Shown here: positions 8,923-17,522 of the stretch, in pieces
Layout: every line of letters begins with the position of its first letter
Position numbering within the stretch: position 1 is the first letter of the stretch
Assembly: GCA_004322215.1 (NCBI GenBank)
Contig: SCSM01000027.1
Span: 174,551 to 238,550, forward strand
DNA length: 64,000 bases
Source: Bacteroidota bacterium
Lineage (GTDB): Bacteria; Bacteroidota; Ignavibacteria; Kapaibacteriales; UBA2268
Direction of reading: 5' to 3'
The notes under the pieces: model-generated
What the model was told of the DNA's origin: nothing
Databases searched by the model: none
Seen by the model: only the letters and a program-made list of their open reading frames with translations
Made by a program: the position numbers and the translations under genes

Positions 8923-9636
8923 ATGAAAAATAGTCTAGAAATATATAATCAAATGGATTGGTGGAATCCGAAACATTCGCTTCTTCAAATGGTGCCTGTC
9001 AAATACAATTATTTTAAAGATAAGATTGTAAATTTAAAAGGTTTAAAAATTTTAGATGTCGGATGTGGAGGAGGGCTTTTATCCGAAGAATTTGCAAGGC
9101 AGGGTGCTATGGTAACAGGGATTGATATTTCAGAGCCAGCTTTGATAATTGCCAGAAAACATGCTTTATTGAATAATTTAAATATAGAATATAAAATCGG
9201 CAGTGCTGAAGAAATCCCCGTTTCAAATGATAAATTTGATATCGTTATTTGTGCCGATTGCCTGGAGCATGTGAATAATTTGGAAAAGGTTATATCAGAG
9301 ATTTCAAGAGTATTGAATGCCGGCGGAATTTTTTGTTACGATACAATAAATAAAAACTTTATTTCAAGAATTTCAGTCGTTTGGGTAATGGATAAAATTC
9401 TAAGACATCAGTACAAAAAATTAAATGTCAGCGAAAAAGATTATTCTGTTCATGAATGGAAAAAATTCATAAAACCGGAATATCTTTTTCAAGTAATGGA
9501 AAAGTATGGATTAAAAAATTCCGAACTTAAAGGTATCCAATTCGGAGGCATCAACAAGCATGGAATTAAAACAAAAATCGGTAATAATACAAAAATTGCT
9601 TATATAGGTTTTGCCAAAAAAATATTGAATGGTTAA
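8923..9636 (+). CDS. Class I SAM-dependent methyltransferase, UbiG-like
   Basis: This 237-residue methyltransferase has SAM-binding motif I (ILDVGCGGGLLSEE) at ~43-56, the acidic ribose-binding residue in VTGIDISEPAL and motif IV-like DIVICADCLEHV. The overall layout resembles UbiG, the O-methyltransferase of ubiquinone biosynthesis, but the family also methylates many small phenolic or polyketide substrates. It is the first plus-strand gene of the locus and is followed after two bases by a small membrane protein and then oah. No ubiquinone gene is nearby. O-methylation or demethylation chemistry on an aromatic compound is an attractive but unproven idea. Confidence 0.75.
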   Translation: MKNSLEIYNQMDWWNPKHSLLQMVPVKYNYFKDKIVNLKGLKILDVGCGGGLLSEEFARQGAMVTGIDISEPALIIARKHALLNNLNIEYKIGSAEEIPVSNDKFDIVICADCLEHVNNLEKVISEISRVLNAGGIFCYDTINKNFISRISVVWVMDKILRHQYKKLNVSEKDYSVHEWKKFIKPEYLFQVMEKYGLKNSELKGIQFGGINKHGIKTKIGNNTKIAYIGFAKKILNG

Positions 9637-9638
9637 GT

Positions 9639-9983
9639 ATGAATAATGAAAAAATCAAAGCTGCAAAAAAATTTAATATGAGAGCTTTCATATCTTCGGG
9701 AATGATAATCTCGGTTATAGGTTTACCCTTGTCTGGTCTAATGAATCATTACTTTGCATTCGATAATATGACAATTGAAAGACATGAATGGATGTCAGCT
9801 CATAATATCTTAGGACTATTCTTTACGGTTTTTTTGATACTTCATATTATTTATAATCGAAAATTGTTGACCGGTTATTTAAGAAATTTCTCAAAACTTT
9901 TTATAAGTAAAGAAGCACTTGTGGCATCATTAATAGTAATCTTTTTTTTAGTACTTGTATTGTCACATGTATATTTTGTTTAA
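9639..9983 (+). CDS. Small three-helix membrane protein, DUF4405-like
   Basis: This 114-residue protein has three predicted transmembrane segments (about 17-38, 52-72 and 92-113). The second lies next to a conserved-looking HEWMSAHNILG, and HIIYNRKLL follows, as in DUF4405 cytochrome-b-like proteins where paired histidines may bind haem. Its start is two bases after the methyltransferase stop, so the two are surely co-translated. Its job is unknown; a membrane redox partner is possible. Family assignment is by pattern recognition only. Confidence 0.6.
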   Translation: MNNEKIKAAKKFNMRAFISSGMIISVIGLPLSGLMNHYFAFDNMTIERHEWMSAHNILGLFFTVFLILHIIYNRKLLTGYLRNFSKLFISKEALVASLIVIFFLVLVLSHVYFV

Positions 9984-10026
9984 AAAAAGATAAAAAAATG
10001 ATTTTTAATAAATATTAGGATATAAA

Positions 10027-11115
10027 ATGTTAGCATCTCATGACTTGGTAGAAAAAATTGATTTAAAAGGTGGAGTTATTTATGAAAAGCGTCCCTGTCT
10101 CGACGCAAAGGGAAAGCCATGTGAAGGCATATACAATGCTTGGATTATTCTTAATAATCCTTCCCAATTTAACTCTTACACAACAGATATGGTCAAGGAA
10201 GTTATTCTATTAATGCGCCAGGCATCGAATGACAGGAGTGTTGTTGCGGTTGTGTTCACTGCTGTCGGTGATAAGGCATTCTGTACGGGTGGAAACACAA
10301 AAGAATATGCTGAGTACTATTCTGGAAATCCTCAAGAGTACAAGCAATATATGCGATTATTCAATGATATGGTTTCGTCAATTCTTATGAATGACAAACC
10401 AGTGATTTGCAGGGTTAACGGAATGAGAATCGCAGGAGGACAGGAAATCGGAATGGCTTGTGATTTTACGATTGCATCTGACCTTGCCCGTTTCGGACAA
10501 GCCGGTCCCAAGCACGGTAGCGCTCCCGATGGCGGCTCTACTGACTTTCTTCCTTTGTTTGTAGGAATAGAAAATGCAATGTATTCTTGCACGGTTTGTG
10601 AACCCTGGTCAGCTCACGAAGCAATGAGATATGGATTAATAACGAAAATTGTTCCGGCTTTAAAAGTAAACGGTGAGTATATCCCTAATCCTCTTGTTTA
10701 CACAGACCGATGGGTGAATGCTCAGGGTGAAATGATTTATGGTAAAGCTAAAACCGGCGATGACCTTGCCAAAGGAAAAGAAATTCTAAAAAGCGGCGTT
10801 GTTGACCTAGCACTACTTGACAAAACTGTTGAAGATTTTTGTACCCGGTTGATGCTCACAATGCCAAACTGCCTTAGTAAAACTCTGAATTCAGTACGTA
10901 AGCACAAACTCGAACATTGGGATAAAAATAAGGAAAGTAACCGCGACTGGCTTGCATTAAATATGATGACAGAAGGAAAAGCCGGTTTCAGGGCATTCAA
11001 TGAAGGACCGAAAGACAACAGGGAATGTGACTTCGTTAAGCTGCGCCAAATGTTAGCCGAAGGACATGAATGGAATGATGAACTTATAAAGGCGATTTCG
11101 CCTCAATATAAATAG
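10027..11115 (+). CDS. oah: 6-oxocyclohex-1-ene-1-carbonyl-CoA hydrolase
   Basis: This 362-residue crotonase-fold enzyme is the ring-opening hydrolase (Oah/BamA/BzdY) of anaerobic benzoyl-CoA degradation. It adds water twice and cleaves the cyclic ketone to 3-hydroxypimeloyl-CoA. Diagnostic features are the long N-terminus with GIYNAWIILNNPSQFNSYT, GDKAFCTGGNTKEYAEYY, the oxyanion region RIAGGQEIGMACDF, GQAGPKHGSAPDGGSTDF and the ~70-residue C-terminal extension absent from ordinary enoyl-CoA hydratases. BamA is a widely used marker for anaerobic aromatic degraders. AGGAT precedes the ATG. It follows the small membrane protein by 43 bp and lies divergent from the reductase operon. Confidence 0.95.
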   Translation: MLASHDLVEKIDLKGGVIYEKRPCLDAKGKPCEGIYNAWIILNNPSQFNSYTTDMVKEVILLMRQASNDRSVVAVVFTAVGDKAFCTGGNTKEYAEYYSGNPQEYKQYMRLFNDMVSSILMNDKPVICRVNGMRIAGGQEIGMACDFTIASDLARFGQAGPKHGSAPDGGSTDFLPLFVGIENAMYSCTVCEPWSAHEAMRYGLITKIVPALKVNGEYIPNPLVYTDRWVNAQGEMIYGKAKTGDDLAKGKEILKSGVVDLALLDKTVEDFCTRLMLTMPNCLSKTLNSVRKHKLEHWDKNKESNRDWLALNMMTEGKAGFRAFNEGPKDNRECDFVKLRQMLAEGHEWNDELIKAISPQYK

Positions 11116-11240
11116 GTATTAAAAAAATTTTTTTGGTAATTTAAACCTTATCACTCATAATTTTGTCGAAGAATTAACAAATTCACATTTTCACAAAGTT
11201 ATGAATGAGTATGTGTTTATTTATTATTATGGATTAAGCT

Positions 11241-11564
11241 ATGAAAATTTTTACAATATTTCTCTTGTCAATCATACTTTTTCTTTCATCTTGTAGCGAT
11301 TCAACAAATACAAACGACAATTACATAACCTCGGACGGAGTAATTACAGGATATGATTTAGCTGAATGTGTCTGTTGCGGGGGTTGGTTTGTAGAAATTG
11401 AAAAGGATACACTGAGGATTTGGAACATGCCCGAGGAATTTAATAAAATTCTCAGTGAGAAGGAAATGCCGGTTGAAGTTCGATTAAGCTGGAAAAAAAT
11501 GACTGACAACTGCGGTGCTTCGATGAATAATATTATACTAGTGAATTCAATTAGTTTGAGGTAA
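11241..11564 (+). CDS. Small lipoprotein of unknown function
   Basis: This 107-residue protein has a lipoprotein signal peptide ending at the lipobox Cys of LFLSSC. The mature part is short, with a Cys-rich ECVCCGGWFVEIE segment and a later Cys in TDNCGAS. It resembles small Bacteroidota lipoproteins without assigned function. It lies between oah and a T9SS beta-helix protein in the same direction, 22 bp ahead of the latter, and may be co-expressed. I cannot assign a role. Confidence 0.75.
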   Translation: MKIFTIFLLSIILFLSSCSDSTNTNDNYITSDGVITGYDLAECVCCGGWFVEIEKDTLRIWNMPEEFNKILSEKEMPVEVRLSWKKMTDNCGASMNNIILVNSISLR

Positions 11565-11586
11565 TATATTTTATATAAGGATAGTT

Positions 11587-13566
11587 ATGAGTAAAAGTAA
11601 TTTTTGGTTGTTTATTTTAGTTGCAATTATAATTTTTGGTATTAGTAATGATTCAATTCAAAGTAAAGTTATTGTTGTTCCCGATGATTTCATATCAATT
11701 CAAATAGCAATAAATTCCGCAAGAGGACACGATACAGTGCTTGTCAAACCGGGAAGTTACCATGAATTTCTAGTATTAAAAGATTCTGTTGTTCTTATGT
11801 CCGATGGAGAAGACGACGGCAATTGGAACCGTGCTTCGGTTACGATAATTCACTCGGAAGGATTGAGAGATTCACTTGGTGGTGTACCTCCTGTTGTCAA
11901 CTGTGCCGATGGTGCTGTATTGGATGGATTTGAAATCACCGGAATGGATACTGTTAATCACCACCTGCCCGGACATAGCCACGCTGTGCAGAATAGAGGT
12001 ACATCATCCACAATAAAAAATTGTATTGTTCACAATAACGGTTCAACCGGTATTGGTTCACACGAAAAAGACGGACGTCCTGCTGTTCCGACAATAATTC
12101 ATAACAAAGTTTACAGGAATTTTGGAATAGGAATCGGATTCAATCATTTCGCAAAAGGGGAAGCTAAGCGTAATGTTGTATATGAAAACCGCGAAGTCGG
12201 TATAGGCATTCAGAACGGAGCCGCTCCTCTTGTTGATAACAACTTTGTTTACAGTAACGGATGGAATGGGATTTCAGCACGCGAAGGTTCAAAGCCAATA
12301 ATACGGAATAATATAGTTTATTCAAATGGAATTGAATTAACAGGTGACGAGATGCCGGAAGGAGCCGGAGCAGGAATCGGAGCCGATTCCACCGGTTGGA
12401 TGGTTAAGCCAGGTGATACTCCCGGTCCGGCAATAATTGATAATAATTACGTTTATGATAATCCCTCAGGCGGAATAATGACGAGAAACAATGCCATCAC
12501 ATTAATCACCGAAAACAGGGTATTTAATAATTCAAATTTCCAGGTTTCGGTGAACGATTCATCACAATCATCTGTTCATTCAAATGTTATTTATCTTGAA
12601 GATACAAGCAAATACAATGGAGGAGGTGTTGTTGTTATTAGAGGAAGTTCTGCTAACGTTTGGGAAAACAATATATCAAATGTTGATTTGGCAGGAATTA
12701 TGATTGGAGTTGACAGCCATAGCGAAGTCCACGATAATGAAATCTTCTCATGTAAACAATCAGGGATTCGTGCTGACAGTACTGCTTCGACAATTAATAT
12801 TTTCAATAATTCACTGAAAGACAATGCCGCATTGGGCATCCTGATTAAATCTACAACATCAAATGTTCATCACAATTTGTTGGTTAATAATGCAAGCGGA
12901 GGTATTTCGAGCGATAGTTCATCTATCAGCCACATATATAATAATACGGTTGTCAACAAAATCGACCCCCCTTCCGGGAGAGGAATTTTTGCATCCGGCA
13001 GTGAATCAAAAATTATGAACAACATAGTGTGGGGTTATACACTTGGTATATTCAAAGATAACAATTCAGTAATTGATTACAACTGCACTTTCAATAACAC
13101 AGGTTACAATGGACCATCCGGAACCGGCGGCCAAAATGCAGTAAATGAAAATCCTGAATTTATTGATTTTGACAATGATGATTATCATTTAAAAGCTAAT
13201 TCGCCCTGTATAAACACAGGGAATCCTGACCCTTTTTACAATGACACTAACGGCAGCAGGGCTGATATTGGCTGTTATCCTTATGGGATAATTGGTGGTA
13301 CTAAAGACTATACAGATAAGTTGAATTCTTTTCAGGTTTATCCGACAATTGCTAATGATATTTTAACCATCAAATTTTTGGGTGAAAATAATGCTTCGGA
13401 AAAAACAATAATCAATGTTTACAATGTTCTTGGAAATAAAGTTGATGAAATAAATTTTTCAGGTAACCCGTTCAATTATTTTACATTTGATTTGTGTGCA
13501 GGATTGTATTTTCTTAGAATGCAAAACGCTAATTTCAGTCAGTCAATACCATTCATTAAAGAATAA
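11587..13566 (+). CDS. Secreted right-handed beta-helix protein with T9SS sorting domain
   Basis: This 659-residue protein has a signal peptide (about 1-27) and then a pectate-lyase-like parallel beta-helix built of short Asn-rich coils (IIRNNIVYSNG, VIDNNYVYDN, NIFNNSLKDN and many more). The C-terminus (VYPTIANDIL ... FDLCAGLYFLRM) is a type A T9SS sorting domain. It should be exported to the surface. NosD/PbH1-type folds bind or cleave polysaccharides, but no catalytic residues can be named here. It sits, oddly, between oah and dch of the benzoyl-CoA pathway, with AAGGAT before the ATG. Function unknown. Confidence 0.85.
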   Translation: MSKSNFWLFILVAIIIFGISNDSIQSKVIVVPDDFISIQIAINSARGHDTVLVKPGSYHEFLVLKDSVVLMSDGEDDGNWNRASVTIIHSEGLRDSLGGVPPVVNCADGAVLDGFEITGMDTVNHHLPGHSHAVQNRGTSSTIKNCIVHNNGSTGIGSHEKDGRPAVPTIIHNKVYRNFGIGIGFNHFAKGEAKRNVVYENREVGIGIQNGAAPLVDNNFVYSNGWNGISAREGSKPIIRNNIVYSNGIELTGDEMPEGAGAGIGADSTGWMVKPGDTPGPAIIDNNYVYDNPSGGIMTRNNAITLITENRVFNNSNFQVSVNDSSQSSVHSNVIYLEDTSKYNGGGVVVIRGSSANVWENNISNVDLAGIMIGVDSHSEVHDNEIFSCKQSGIRADSTASTINIFNNSLKDNAALGILIKSTTSNVHHNLLVNNASGGISSDSSSISHIYNNTVVNKIDPPSGRGIFASGSESKIMNNIVWGYTLGIFKDNNSVIDYNCTFNNTGYNGPSGTGGQNAVNENPEFIDFDNDDYHLKANSPCINTGNPDPFYNDTNGSRADIGCYPYGIIGGTKDYTDKLNSFQVYPTIANDILTIKFLGENNASEKTIINVYNVLGNKVDEINFSGNPFNYFTFDLCAGLYFLRMQNANFSQSIPFIKE

Positions 13567-13593
13567 AGTCTAACAAATATAAATAGGGGAATA

Positions 13594-14367
13594 ATGGAAA
13601 AAATATCTTTGGAATTTACTCATAATGAATCTGTCGCCAGAATTATTCTCAATGACGGAAAAGGCAATGTGCTGGATTCTGTTATGATGAAGGATTTGCA
13701 TAATGTCTTTGCCGAACTGAAAAATAACAATAACATCAAGCTGATTACTTTTGAAGGTGCAGGAAAACATTTTTCTTTCGGTGCAAGTGTTCCAGAGCAT
13801 ACAAAATCGGAAGCAGGAAAAATGCTCGATAGCTTTCATAAATTGTTTTATGAATTGATTGATATGTCAATCCCAACAATGGCAAAAATCTCGGGGCAAT
13901 GCCTCGGCGGTGGTATGGAGCTTGCATTAATCTGCAATTTCCTCTTTGCAGATAAAACTGCAAAGCTGGGACAACCGGAAATCATTCTCGGTGTGTTCCC
14001 ACCTCCGGCTTCTCTGCTTTTACCCTTAAAAATCGGCTGGGCAAGAGCAGAAGAATTGCTGATTACAGGCAAAACAATTACAGCGGAGGAAGCAAAAGCA
14101 TTAGGATTGCTTAATGATGTGTTTGATGACAGAGAAACTATGGAATCTAAACTGAATGAATGGATTGAAAAAAATATTGTTCCCAAAAGTTCTTCATCAC
14201 TTCAATATTCAGTAAGGGCAGCAAGAGTCAGATTCAATAAAGTTGTAAAAAAATCTCTGCCGAAGCTTGAGCAAATGTATTTAACCGGATTAATGGAAAC
14301 CGATGATGCAAACGAAGGCATAAATGCCTTCTGTGAGAAGAGAAGTCCAGAGTGGAAGAATAGGTGA
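13594..14367 (+). CDS. dch: Cyclohexa-1,5-diene-1-carbonyl-CoA hydratase
   Basis: This 257-residue crotonase-family enzyme (Dch/BamR/BzdW) adds water to the dienoyl-CoA made by benzoyl-CoA reductase, giving 6-hydroxycyclohex-1-ene-1-carbonyl-CoA. Supporting features are the short N-terminus with ILNDGKGNVLDS, the oxyanion stretch GAGKHFSFGASVPEH, ISGQCLGGGMELALIC and GQPEIILGVFPPPASLLLP. These resemble known dienoyl-CoA hydratases more than generic enoyl-CoA hydratases, which carry a catalytic Glu-Glu pair. AGGGG precedes the ATG. It lies 27 bp behind the beta-helix gene and 6 bp before another secreted-protein gene, so this enzyme gene is embedded among secretion genes. Confidence 0.9.
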   Translation: MEKISLEFTHNESVARIILNDGKGNVLDSVMMKDLHNVFAELKNNNNIKLITFEGAGKHFSFGASVPEHTKSEAGKMLDSFHKLFYELIDMSIPTMAKISGQCLGGGMELALICNFLFADKTAKLGQPEIILGVFPPPASLLLPLKIGWARAEELLITGKTITAEEAKALGLLNDVFDDRETMESKLNEWIEKNIVPKSSSSLQYSVRAARVRFNKVVKKSLPKLEQMYLTGLMETDDANEGINAFCEKRSPEWKNR

Positions 14368-14373
14368 GAGATA

Positions 14374-15546
14374 ATGAATTATACGTACACAATCATTTTA
14401 GTTTTCATATTTTTATTTACTTTAATAATTCCATTAAAAAGTCAAACCATATTCTTTCATGAATCATTCAACGATGAGAACTTTAATGCGAGGGGCTGGT
14501 ATGACCTCAGGCCATTTATACTGGATACAACTGATTTCGTCGGCAATTCAGGAAGCTCGGCGAGGTTTACATTTAAACAAGGAGCGACAACTCCTTTGGC
14601 TGGTGGCAGAGTGCTTATCACACCTTCTGATGAGGTATATCTCAGCTACCAGGTGAAGTACAGCACAAACTGGGTTGGCTCACAGAAACCCTACCACCCC
14701 CATGAATTTAACTTTACTACAAATGAAGATGATAAATGGGTTGGACCGGCTTATACTCACCTGACTACTTATATCGAGCATAACAGCGGCAAGCCAATAC
14801 TCGCAATTCAGGATGGAGATAATGTTGATGAGAATAATATTGGTATTGATTTAAGGAGTATATCCGAAAATAGGGCTGTAGCCGGATGTAACGGCTCGAG
14901 CGATGAATATCCTGCAGGAGATTGCTATTTGAATGGTGCCAAACATTGGAATGGAAAACAATGGAAAGCATCAAAAAAATATTTCTCTGATTCGATTGGT
15001 CCATATTACAAAAATGACTGGCACTTCATCGAAGCATATTTCAAATTGAATAGCATTCAAAACGGTAAATCTATACCCGATGGAATTATCCGTTACTGGT
15101 ATGATGGAGAGTTAATAATTGATGCACCTAATGCGGCTCTCAGAACAGGTGTATTTCCTGATATGAAATTCAACCAGTTTCTTGTTTTACCTTATATTGG
15201 CGACGGCTCACCTGTCGAGCAAACCATGTGGGTGGATGAACTAACTGTTGCATCATCGAGACCGGAAACAAGAGTTGAAGAAAATAAAAATGATTATACT
15301 AAAATGGAAATCTTTCCAAATCCTATTGATGAAACAACTGTTGTTAGGTTTTATTTGAATGAACGTAGCCATGTTACATTGAAAATTTATGATGTATTGG
15401 GAAATGAAGTATCTGTGCTTTACAGTGGAATGATGGATAAAGGGGAAAATAAGTTATTAATGAATACATATTTATTGGTTAGTGGTGTGTATTATCTTAA
15501 ATCCTTTATCAATAATAATACAATATCTAAATTATTTGTGAAATAA
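14374..15546 (+). CDS. Secreted T9SS protein, possible concanavalin/lyase-like fold
   Basis: This 390-residue protein has a signal peptide ending near LKSQ (~24), an all-beta core rich in Trp and Tyr (FFHESFNDENFNARGWYDL, FNQFLVLPYIGDGSPVEQTM) and a C-terminal T9SS sorting domain (IFPNPIDETTVVRFY ... SGVYYLKS). The core looks like a jelly-roll of the LamG/polysaccharide-lyase kind, but I cannot name a family or active site. It follows dch by 6 bp. Its 3' end overlaps the convergent folK by 15 bp. Likely surface-exposed; function unknown. Confidence 0.75.
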   Translation: MNYTYTIILVFIFLFTLIIPLKSQTIFFHESFNDENFNARGWYDLRPFILDTTDFVGNSGSSARFTFKQGATTPLAGGRVLITPSDEVYLSYQVKYSTNWVGSQKPYHPHEFNFTTNEDDKWVGPAYTHLTTYIEHNSGKPILAIQDGDNVDENNIGIDLRSISENRAVAGCNGSSDEYPAGDCYLNGAKHWNGKQWKASKKYFSDSIGPYYKNDWHFIEAYFKLNSIQNGKSIPDGIIRYWYDGELIIDAPNAALRTGVFPDMKFNQFLVLPYIGDGSPVEQTMWVDELTVASSRPETRVEENKNDYTKMEIFPNPIDETTVVRFYLNERSHVTLKIYDVLGNEVSVLYSGMMDKGENKLLMNTYLLVSGVYYLKSFINNNTISKLFVK

Positions 15547-16029
15547 ATTCACTTCAGATTTATCCGTGCATTCCTCCAATAATTGTTTTATAGTTTTACC
15601 ACTTTCAGGATGAACAATTTCGCCGGCAATTTCCGCAGCAGGGATAAGAACGAATCTCCTTTCGTGCATTCTCGGATGAGGGATTGTAATATTAACATCA
15701 TTATAAATTAATTTGCCACAAAGCAGTATATCAATATCAATTTCTCTCTCGTGCCATTTTTCGCGGCATTTCCTGCCAATGATTTCTTCAATGTTCTTTA
15801 TTATTCCAATTAATATATCAGGGGGAATTAAAGTATATCCTGATACAACAACATTCAAAAACCATGGTTGTTCCCTGTATCCGACCGGTTCTGTTTCATA
15901 TAAAAAAGATGATTTAATATCAGTTAATACATCCGAAGACGAAAGCAAATCAATTGCTTTCTTAATATTTTCGTTACGTTCACCTATATTTGCTCCGATG
16001 GACAGAAGTGTTAATACCGGTTCCTGCAT
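15532..16029 (-). CDS. folK: 2-amino-4-hydroxy-6-hydroxymethyldihydropteridine pyrophosphokinase
   Basis: This 165-residue HPPK transfers pyrophosphate from ATP to 6-hydroxymethyl-dihydropterin in folate synthesis. Recognisable motifs are SIGANIGERNENI at the N-terminus, PVGYREQPWFLNVVV, the metal-binding REIDIDILL and IPHPRMHERRFVLIP. It lies 17 bp downstream of folB, the preceding enzyme of the pathway, forming a two-gene operon. The stop overlaps the end of the convergent secreted-protein gene. Confidence 0.95.
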   Translation of the reverse strand: MQEPVLTLLSIGANIGERNENIKKAIDLLSSSDVLTDIKSSFLYETEPVGYREQPWFLNVVVSGYTLIPPDILIGIIKNIEEIIGRKCREKWHEREIDIDILLCGKLIYNDVNITIPHPRMHERRFVLIPAAEIAGEIVHPESGKTIKQLLEECTDKSEVNLFHK

Positions 16030-16046
16030 GAGATTTATTACTCTGA

Positions 16047-16430
16047 TTATTTTTTTCTTATCAAAGTCTGTTCTGCTTCAATATAGTCAACGACTCTCCT
16101 AATCGGTACACTCATTTTACGCACACGAACATTTGCCTTCTCTAAGTTAGAAAACTTTTCCATAGCCATCTGGAGTATTTCGTTTGCTATGGTTTCGACC
16201 AGGTTATATCCCTCGTCGCTATTAATTACTTCTTCAATGCAATAAAACGCTTCCTCGTAATTGAGTGCATATTTGACATCATCGTTAACTATTGCCTGAG
16301 TGGCGTCATAATATAAGTCGAGGTCAACTTCATATTTACCACCGAGTGTCTGTTCTTCCTGCTTAACACCATGGTAGGAATAAAACTGAGCCGATTTAAT
16401 GCTCAAACGCATCAATGATGCTTCTTTCAT
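16047..16430 (-). CDS. folB: Dihydroneopterin aldolase
   Basis: This 127-residue FolB converts dihydroneopterin to 6-hydroxymethyl-dihydropterin. It shows the family pattern SAQFYSYHGVKQEEQTLGGKYEVDL, the ALNYEEAF segment and YNLVETIANEIL with the catalytic-region Glu. The annotated start gives six residues before a second Met (16412) that aligns better with other FolB proteins. Neither has a strong ribosome site, so the start is uncertain. It heads the folB-folK pair. Confidence 0.93.
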   Translation of the reverse strand: MKEASLMRLSIKSAQFYSYHGVKQEEQTLGGKYEVDLDLYYDATQAIVNDDVKYALNYEEAFYCIEEVINSDEGYNLVETIANEILQMAMEKFSNLEKANVRVRKMSVPIRRVVDYIEAEQTLIRKK

Positions 16431-16724
16431 AATATTTAATCTTGTTAATTGTTATTAAAAAATTTGAAATGTAAAATTAAGGGATTTTATGTTAATTGAA
16501 AAAATAAATTATTGTATAGCCGCAAACTTCAGATAACGGAATATTTTAAATTGAGGTTACTCTAAAGACAGTATCAGACTTGTCTTTAAAAGTGTCAATT
16601 GTAATATTGATGTGTTTTATTATATAATTGCGAAATTTAACTATCAATAGCTTCAATTGCATAAAATCAAATATCCTCTTAATCGTAAATTAAAATTCAA
16701 ATATGTTAATTCTATTAATAATTT

Positions 16725-17060
16725 ATGGAACATTTTGCACTAAATAGACTCGATGCATTGAATCACATTCAATCCGAATTTGATTCATATCAAAAGAATT
16801 TCTTTCCTGAAAGGAAACCTGAATTTTTCTGCCTCGAACTGAACGGTGAAGCAGGTGAATTGGCTAATGAAGAGAAAAAGCTTTGGAAAGGAAAATCTGT
16901 GGACAAAAGTCAACTTGAAGACGAAGCGGCAGATGTATTTATAGCACTGATGAATTACTCAAATTCAAGACAGATAAATTTAACAGAAGCTGTCAAGGAA
17001 AAACTGTTTAAAATAGAAAATAAAAGAAAAAGTCTTGCCAAGGAAGGCAAGGAGTATTAA
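16725..17060 (+). CDS. MazG-like nucleotide pyrophosphohydrolase
   Basis: This 111-residue all-alpha NTP pyrophosphohydrolase has the metal-binding pattern ELNGEAGELANE followed by LEDEAADVFIAL, the ExxE/ExxD set of the MazG/dUTPase superfamily. It would hydrolyse a (d)NTP to the monophosphate and pyrophosphate, a housecleaning role. It is about half of a full MazG, as is usual for single-domain members. It precedes the TerB-like gene by 82 bp; the 294-bp gap upstream (16431-16724) shows nothing beyond AT-rich sequence. Confidence 0.8.
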   Translation: MEHFALNRLDALNHIQSEFDSYQKNFFPERKPEFFCLELNGEAGELANEEKKLWKGKSVDKSQLEDEAADVFIALMNYSNSRQINLTEAVKEKLFKIENKRKSLAKEGKEY

Positions 17061-17142
17061 TTTAATTTTTAATTTAATAATATAATTATTTTTTCGTCCA
17101 AAGACAAGTGCATTTGTAATAATAATAAATAAGGGAGTATTT

Positions 17143-17511
17143 ATGGAATTAAGTCAATTCACAAAAGAAGAAAAAATAGCTCTGGTAGGGCTTATTGAGC
17201 ATTTACTCATGGCAGACAATGTAGTTTCATTAGAGGAAAGCGAAGCTCTGCGTAATGTAGTTGCCGAAATCGGCGAACATGATTACCGCTCCCTTATTCA
17301 TGATTACAGACCTATTATTGATAATCTCGACAGTTTCAAACAATTTCTTCAAAACATCGAAAGGCAGGAACCCCGTGAAATTATTTACGGCACTTTGTTT
17401 GAAATAGCCGAATCGGATTTCTTCGAAGAAAATGAATCTGAGCTTTTGGATTGGCTCGCAAAAGAGTGGAAACTCGATATTAATATCGAAAAAGACGGAA
17501 TTGGAAATTAA
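17143..17511 (+). CDS. TerB-like domain protein
   Basis: This 122-residue acidic helical protein resembles the TerB fold: LIEHLLMADNVVSLEESEAL matches the typical aspartate-containing start of helix pairs in that family. TerB domains occur in tellurite-resistance and membrane-stress proteins and may bind metal. It is followed after 11 bp by the eIF2B-like gene. The assignment is by pattern only and no specific function can be given. Confidence 0.55.
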   Translation: MELSQFTKEEKIALVGLIEHLLMADNVVSLEESEALRNVVAEIGEHDYRSLIHDYRPIIDNLDSFKQFLQNIERQEPREIIYGTLFEIAESDFFEENESELLDWLAKEWKLDINIEKDGIGN

Positions 17512-17522
17512 TACCGGATAAA

